Below, piece by piece: positions 61,960 to 64,000 of a stretch of DNA of 64,000 nucleotides; the first letter of the stretch is position 1; each line of letters opens with the position of its first letter. Source of the stretch: Peribacillus cavernae (GTDB lineage: Bacteria; Bacillota; Bacilli; Bacillales; DSM-1321); NCBI RefSeq assembly GCF_003989135.1, contig NZ_RYZZ01000014.1, forward strand, positions 1 to 64,000. The letters are read 5' to 3'. A program made the translations under genes and the position numbers. The notes under the pieces were generated by a model, which was not told the origin of the DNA, ran no database searches, and saw only the letters and a list, made by a program, of their open reading frames with translations.

Positions 61960-63297
61960 ATGAACAACGGTACAGATTCTTTGGAAAGACGAACGACAAA
62001 AAAGGTTACCAGGAGAATTGTCCCTTTTATTATGCTACTCTATGTTGTTGCGTTCCTGGACAGGGCAAATTTAGGTTATGCGGCATTGGACATGAATGAT
62101 GCACTGGGGCTAACGAGTCAAATGTTTGGGATTGCTTCCGGTATTTTTTTCATCAGCTATTTTTTATTTGAAGTACCAAGCAATCTTATGCTGGAACGTT
62201 TTGGGGCCCGAAAGTGGATTGCCCGAATTCTCATTAGTTGGGGAATCGTTGTTGTTATAACAAGTTTTGTAGGGAATGCCACACATCTGTATATAGCAAG
62301 ATTTCTACTGGGTGCATTAGAAGCTGGATTTTTCCCGGGAATAATTTTGTATCTTACTTATTGGTTTAAAGCCAAAGAACGGGCTAAAACAATCGCCATG
62401 TTTATGACAGCCATCGCAGTTTCTTATATTATCGGGGCTCCGCTTTCGACATGGATTATGGACAATATCAATTGGATGGGAATGGCTGGCTGGCGTTGGA
62501 TGTTCGTTATTGAAGGGGTACCGGCTATTATTTTAGGGATTGTAACGTTTTTCTATTTAACAGACCGTCCGGAAAATGCGAAGTGGCTAACAACTGAAGA
62601 GAAGAATTGGCTTATTTCAGAGTTGAAAAGGGAAAGGGAGATAAAGGACAAAACAAATCCAAACAATCATGGAATTAAGAAGGCCTTGACCAATCCGAGA
62701 GTGTGGTATTTGGCTCTCATCTATTTCACTTTCAACATAGGCCTGTATGGAATCGGGTTCTGGCTGCCGCAGATCATTAAATCCCTTTCTGATGTATTAA
62801 CAAATACACAGGTGGGATTACTCACAATGATTCCTTATATAGCTGGTGCGATTGCCATGAATATCTGGTCCCGTCGCTCAGACCGTTTAGAAGAGAGGCG
62901 TTTGCATGCAGCAATTCCGCTGATTGTCGGTTCTTTGGGATTGTTTGGCTCGGGACTGACATCCGACCCTCTAGTATCTATTACAATGATGGCAGTGGCA
63001 GTAGGTGGCATGTATAGCTTCTATGGACCTTTTTGGTCTTTGTCGACGCAGTTCCTGAGCACGTCTGCCGCAGCAGTAGGGATCGCCTTTATCAACTCGA
63101 TTGGCAATTTGAGTGGATTTGTTGGACCTTATGGGATAGGTATGATTCAAGATGCGACGGGAAATGTGAATTTTTCCTTGTTCTTTTTAAGTGCTTCGCT
63201 TTTAGTTCCCAGCATCTTGCTATTTGCAATGCGAAAGGAACACACGAGCACTGCAGATCAAGCTTCCAATACGTCTAGTGACCTAAATGTGAAATAG
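61960..63297 (+). CDS. MFS transporter, anion:cation symporter (ACS) family
   Basis: A 445-residue carrier with 12 membrane helices and a central cytosolic loop (about residues 205-240). ACS-family marks are LDRANLGYAALDM in helix 1 and LFEVPSNLMLERFGARKWIAR in loop 2-3, then GALEAGFFPGIILYLTYWFK. Members carry glucarate, tartrate, hydroxyphenylacetate and similar acids. ATG 61960 has GAGGGGGA ahead. Divergent from the regulator and the oxidase genes, so it likely imports their substrate. Confidence 0.9.
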   Translation: MNNGTDSLERRTTKKVTRRIVPFIMLLYVVAFLDRANLGYAALDMNDALGLTSQMFGIASGIFFISYFLFEVPSNLMLERFGARKWIARILISWGIVVVITSFVGNATHLYIARFLLGALEAGFFPGIILYLTYWFKAKERAKTIAMFMTAIAVSYIIGAPLSTWIMDNINWMGMAGWRWMFVIEGVPAIILGIVTFFYLTDRPENAKWLTTEEKNWLISELKREREIKDKTNPNNHGIKKALTNPRVWYLALIYFTFNIGLYGIGFWLPQIIKSLSDVLTNTQVGLLTMIPYIAGAIAMNIWSRRSDRLEERRLHAAIPLIVGSLGLFGSGLTSDPLVSITMMAVAVGGMYSFYGPFWSLSTQFLSTSAAAVGIAFINSIGNLSGFVGPYGIGMIQDATGNVNFSLFFLSASLLVPSILLFAMRKEHTSTADQASNTSSDLNVK

Positions 63298-63362
63298 ATT
63301 ATCCAAGAAAAGTGGGATAGACTGGTAAAAAGTATCTTTTTGCAAAAGCAAGAGGATGAAGT

Positions 63363-63480
63363 ATGGGAATACGCAGTGATCGGGAAATTGCTGCAAGCAT
63401 GGTGAAAAGAGCGGAAACCGCAGGCTATAGGACCATTGTAATTACATTAGATACCCCGATGATGTCATGGAGAGAGAGGC
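63363..63480 (+). pseudogene. FMN-dependent 2-hydroxyacid oxidase fragment
   Basis: SDREIAASMVKRAETAGYRT followed by IVITLDTPMMSWRERRISN is the middle of a lactate-oxidase/LldD-type enzyme, around the TLDTP and RERD-like stretch. Both ends are missing. It breaks off exactly at a strong inverted repeat. Confidence 0.7.
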
Positions 63481-63512
63481 GCATAAGTAATTCATGCGCC
63501 TCTCTCTTATGT
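63471..63512 (+). terminator. 14-bp inverted repeat
   Basis: AGAGAGAGGCGCAT pairs with ATGCGCCTCTCTCT around a 9-nt loop; the tail TATGTTTCG is weak. It ends the hydroxyacid oxidase fragment. Confidence 0.6.
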
Positions 63513-63645
63513 TTCGAAAAATTATTTTTAAGACTTGAAGTTACATAGGTCTAACGCTGTAGAACATCTCATTATATTTTCTGAGGTGTGCTGGGGCTGC
63601 CTTGATGTTAAAATAAGGATATCAAATCGGCAGGGGGATCATTTT

Positions 63646-64000
63646 ATGATAAAAGGATTATACGAAGCTCACTTACCAGTAAGTAATATGGAGAATTCAG
63701 TTGAGTTTTATCAAAGATTAGGCTTGGAGTTGGCATATAAAGGCGAAAAGGTTACCTTCTTTTGGATTGAAAAAGAAAGAAGTTGGCTTGGTTTATGGGA
63801 ATCTGAACAAGTGCAAATCCCTTATCATCCGTCGATCAGGCATGTGGCATTTCGAGTGGATCTTGAAGACATCAAAAGAGCTAAATCGTGGCTGAAGGAT
63901 AGGGGCATCTCCGTAAGAGAGTCATTCGGATTTTCGTCGGAACGCCAACCACTTGTGCTTCCAAATAACCCTCAAGCTCACGCAGCTATTTATTTTCATG
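63646..64000 (+). CDS. VOC-family protein, cut by the window edge
   Basis: At least 118 residues. LYEAHLPVSNMENSVEFYQR, LGLELAYKG, WLGLWESEQ and HVAFRVDLEDIKRAKSWL form a glyoxalase/bleomycin-resistance-type fold, with His in YEAHLP and HPSIRHVAF as possible metal ligands. GGGGGATC precedes ATG 63646. The C-terminus lies outside the window. Confidence 0.82.
   Translation, partial: MIKGLYEAHLPVSNMENSVEFYQRLGLELAYKGEKVTFFWIEKERSWLGLWESEQVQIPYHPSIRHVAFRVDLEDIKRAKSWLKDRGISVRESFGFSSERQPLVLPNNPQAHAAIYFH

Overview
The window is chromosomal DNA of a low-GC, endospore-forming Firmicute of the Bacillus group (Bacillaceae). This rests on the 5S-tRNA cluster followed by the sigW-rsiW-cdaA-cdaR-glmM-glmS block, a Spo0E-type phosphatase, Bacillus-style roc, thi, ada, nuc/comJ and pgs genes, and strong AGGAGG ribosome sites with frequent TTG/GTG starts. 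I cannot name a species.

Layout. 1-1230: end of a 5S rRNA and nine intact tRNA genes plus one decayed tRNA-Gly next to a hairpin repeat. 1320-8940: a small spo0E-like gene, then sigW/rsiW (envelope stress), cdaA/cdaR (c-di-AMP synthesis and its regulator), glmM and glmS (UDP-GlcNAc precursors) with a glmS ribozyme. 8965-26320: an accessory island of Tn7-like relics starting 24 bp after the glmS stop codon, the classical attTn7 position. It holds arrays of ~20-bp TnsB-type sites, a tnsA stub, short target duplications, and decayed or cargo genes: an iron chaperone pseudogene, a GC-rich chimeric phosphodiesterase, a DUF2935 protein, a nucleosidase lipoprotein behind a purine-type riboswitch, methionine aminopeptidase, an IS1634-type relic, a Vga-type ABC-F antibiotic-resistance gene with an attenuator, and a secreted esterase. 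Whether all of this arrived by Tn7-like insertion is inference.

26449-32514: thiamin synthesis, thiC on the minus strand and tenI-thiO-thiS-thiG-thiF on the plus strand, each with its own TPP riboswitch. 32784-35938: adaA-adaB alkylation repair, a secreted nuclease with its ComJ/Nin inhibitor, and a general stress protein. 35939-37546: mostly non-coding, with a YdeI fragment, a perfect 30-bp palindrome and a 52-bp tandem repeat. 37547-43690: poly-gamma-glutamate synthesis (pgsB, pgsC, pgsA, a CapD-like transpeptidase and a PgsE/CapE-like peptide) with the convergent PGA hydrolase pgdS.

44030-52571: a TipA-type MerR regulator with its 19-bp-spacer promoter, a FetAB-type ABC exporter, several oxidoreductases, an excalibur-domain protein, a VOC protein and an NRDE protein. 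52613-57079: arginine/ornithine catabolism, RocR with a sigma-54 promoter, a gutted rocA, rocD and rocF. 57494-63480: a broken thioesterase, then a 2-hydroxyacid (glycolate-type) oxidase module: glcF, glcD, a FadR-type GntR regulator with two matching operators, a divergent MFS carrier with a cre-like site, and a stub of an FMN-dependent hydroxyacid oxidase. A VOC gene runs off the right edge.

The most notable signals are the stacked Tn7-like ends at glmS with an ATCTT duplication, the purine-riboswitch-like aptamer with changed ligand-contact bases, the ABC-F leader attenuator, and the chimeric actinobacterial-looking phosphodiesterase.
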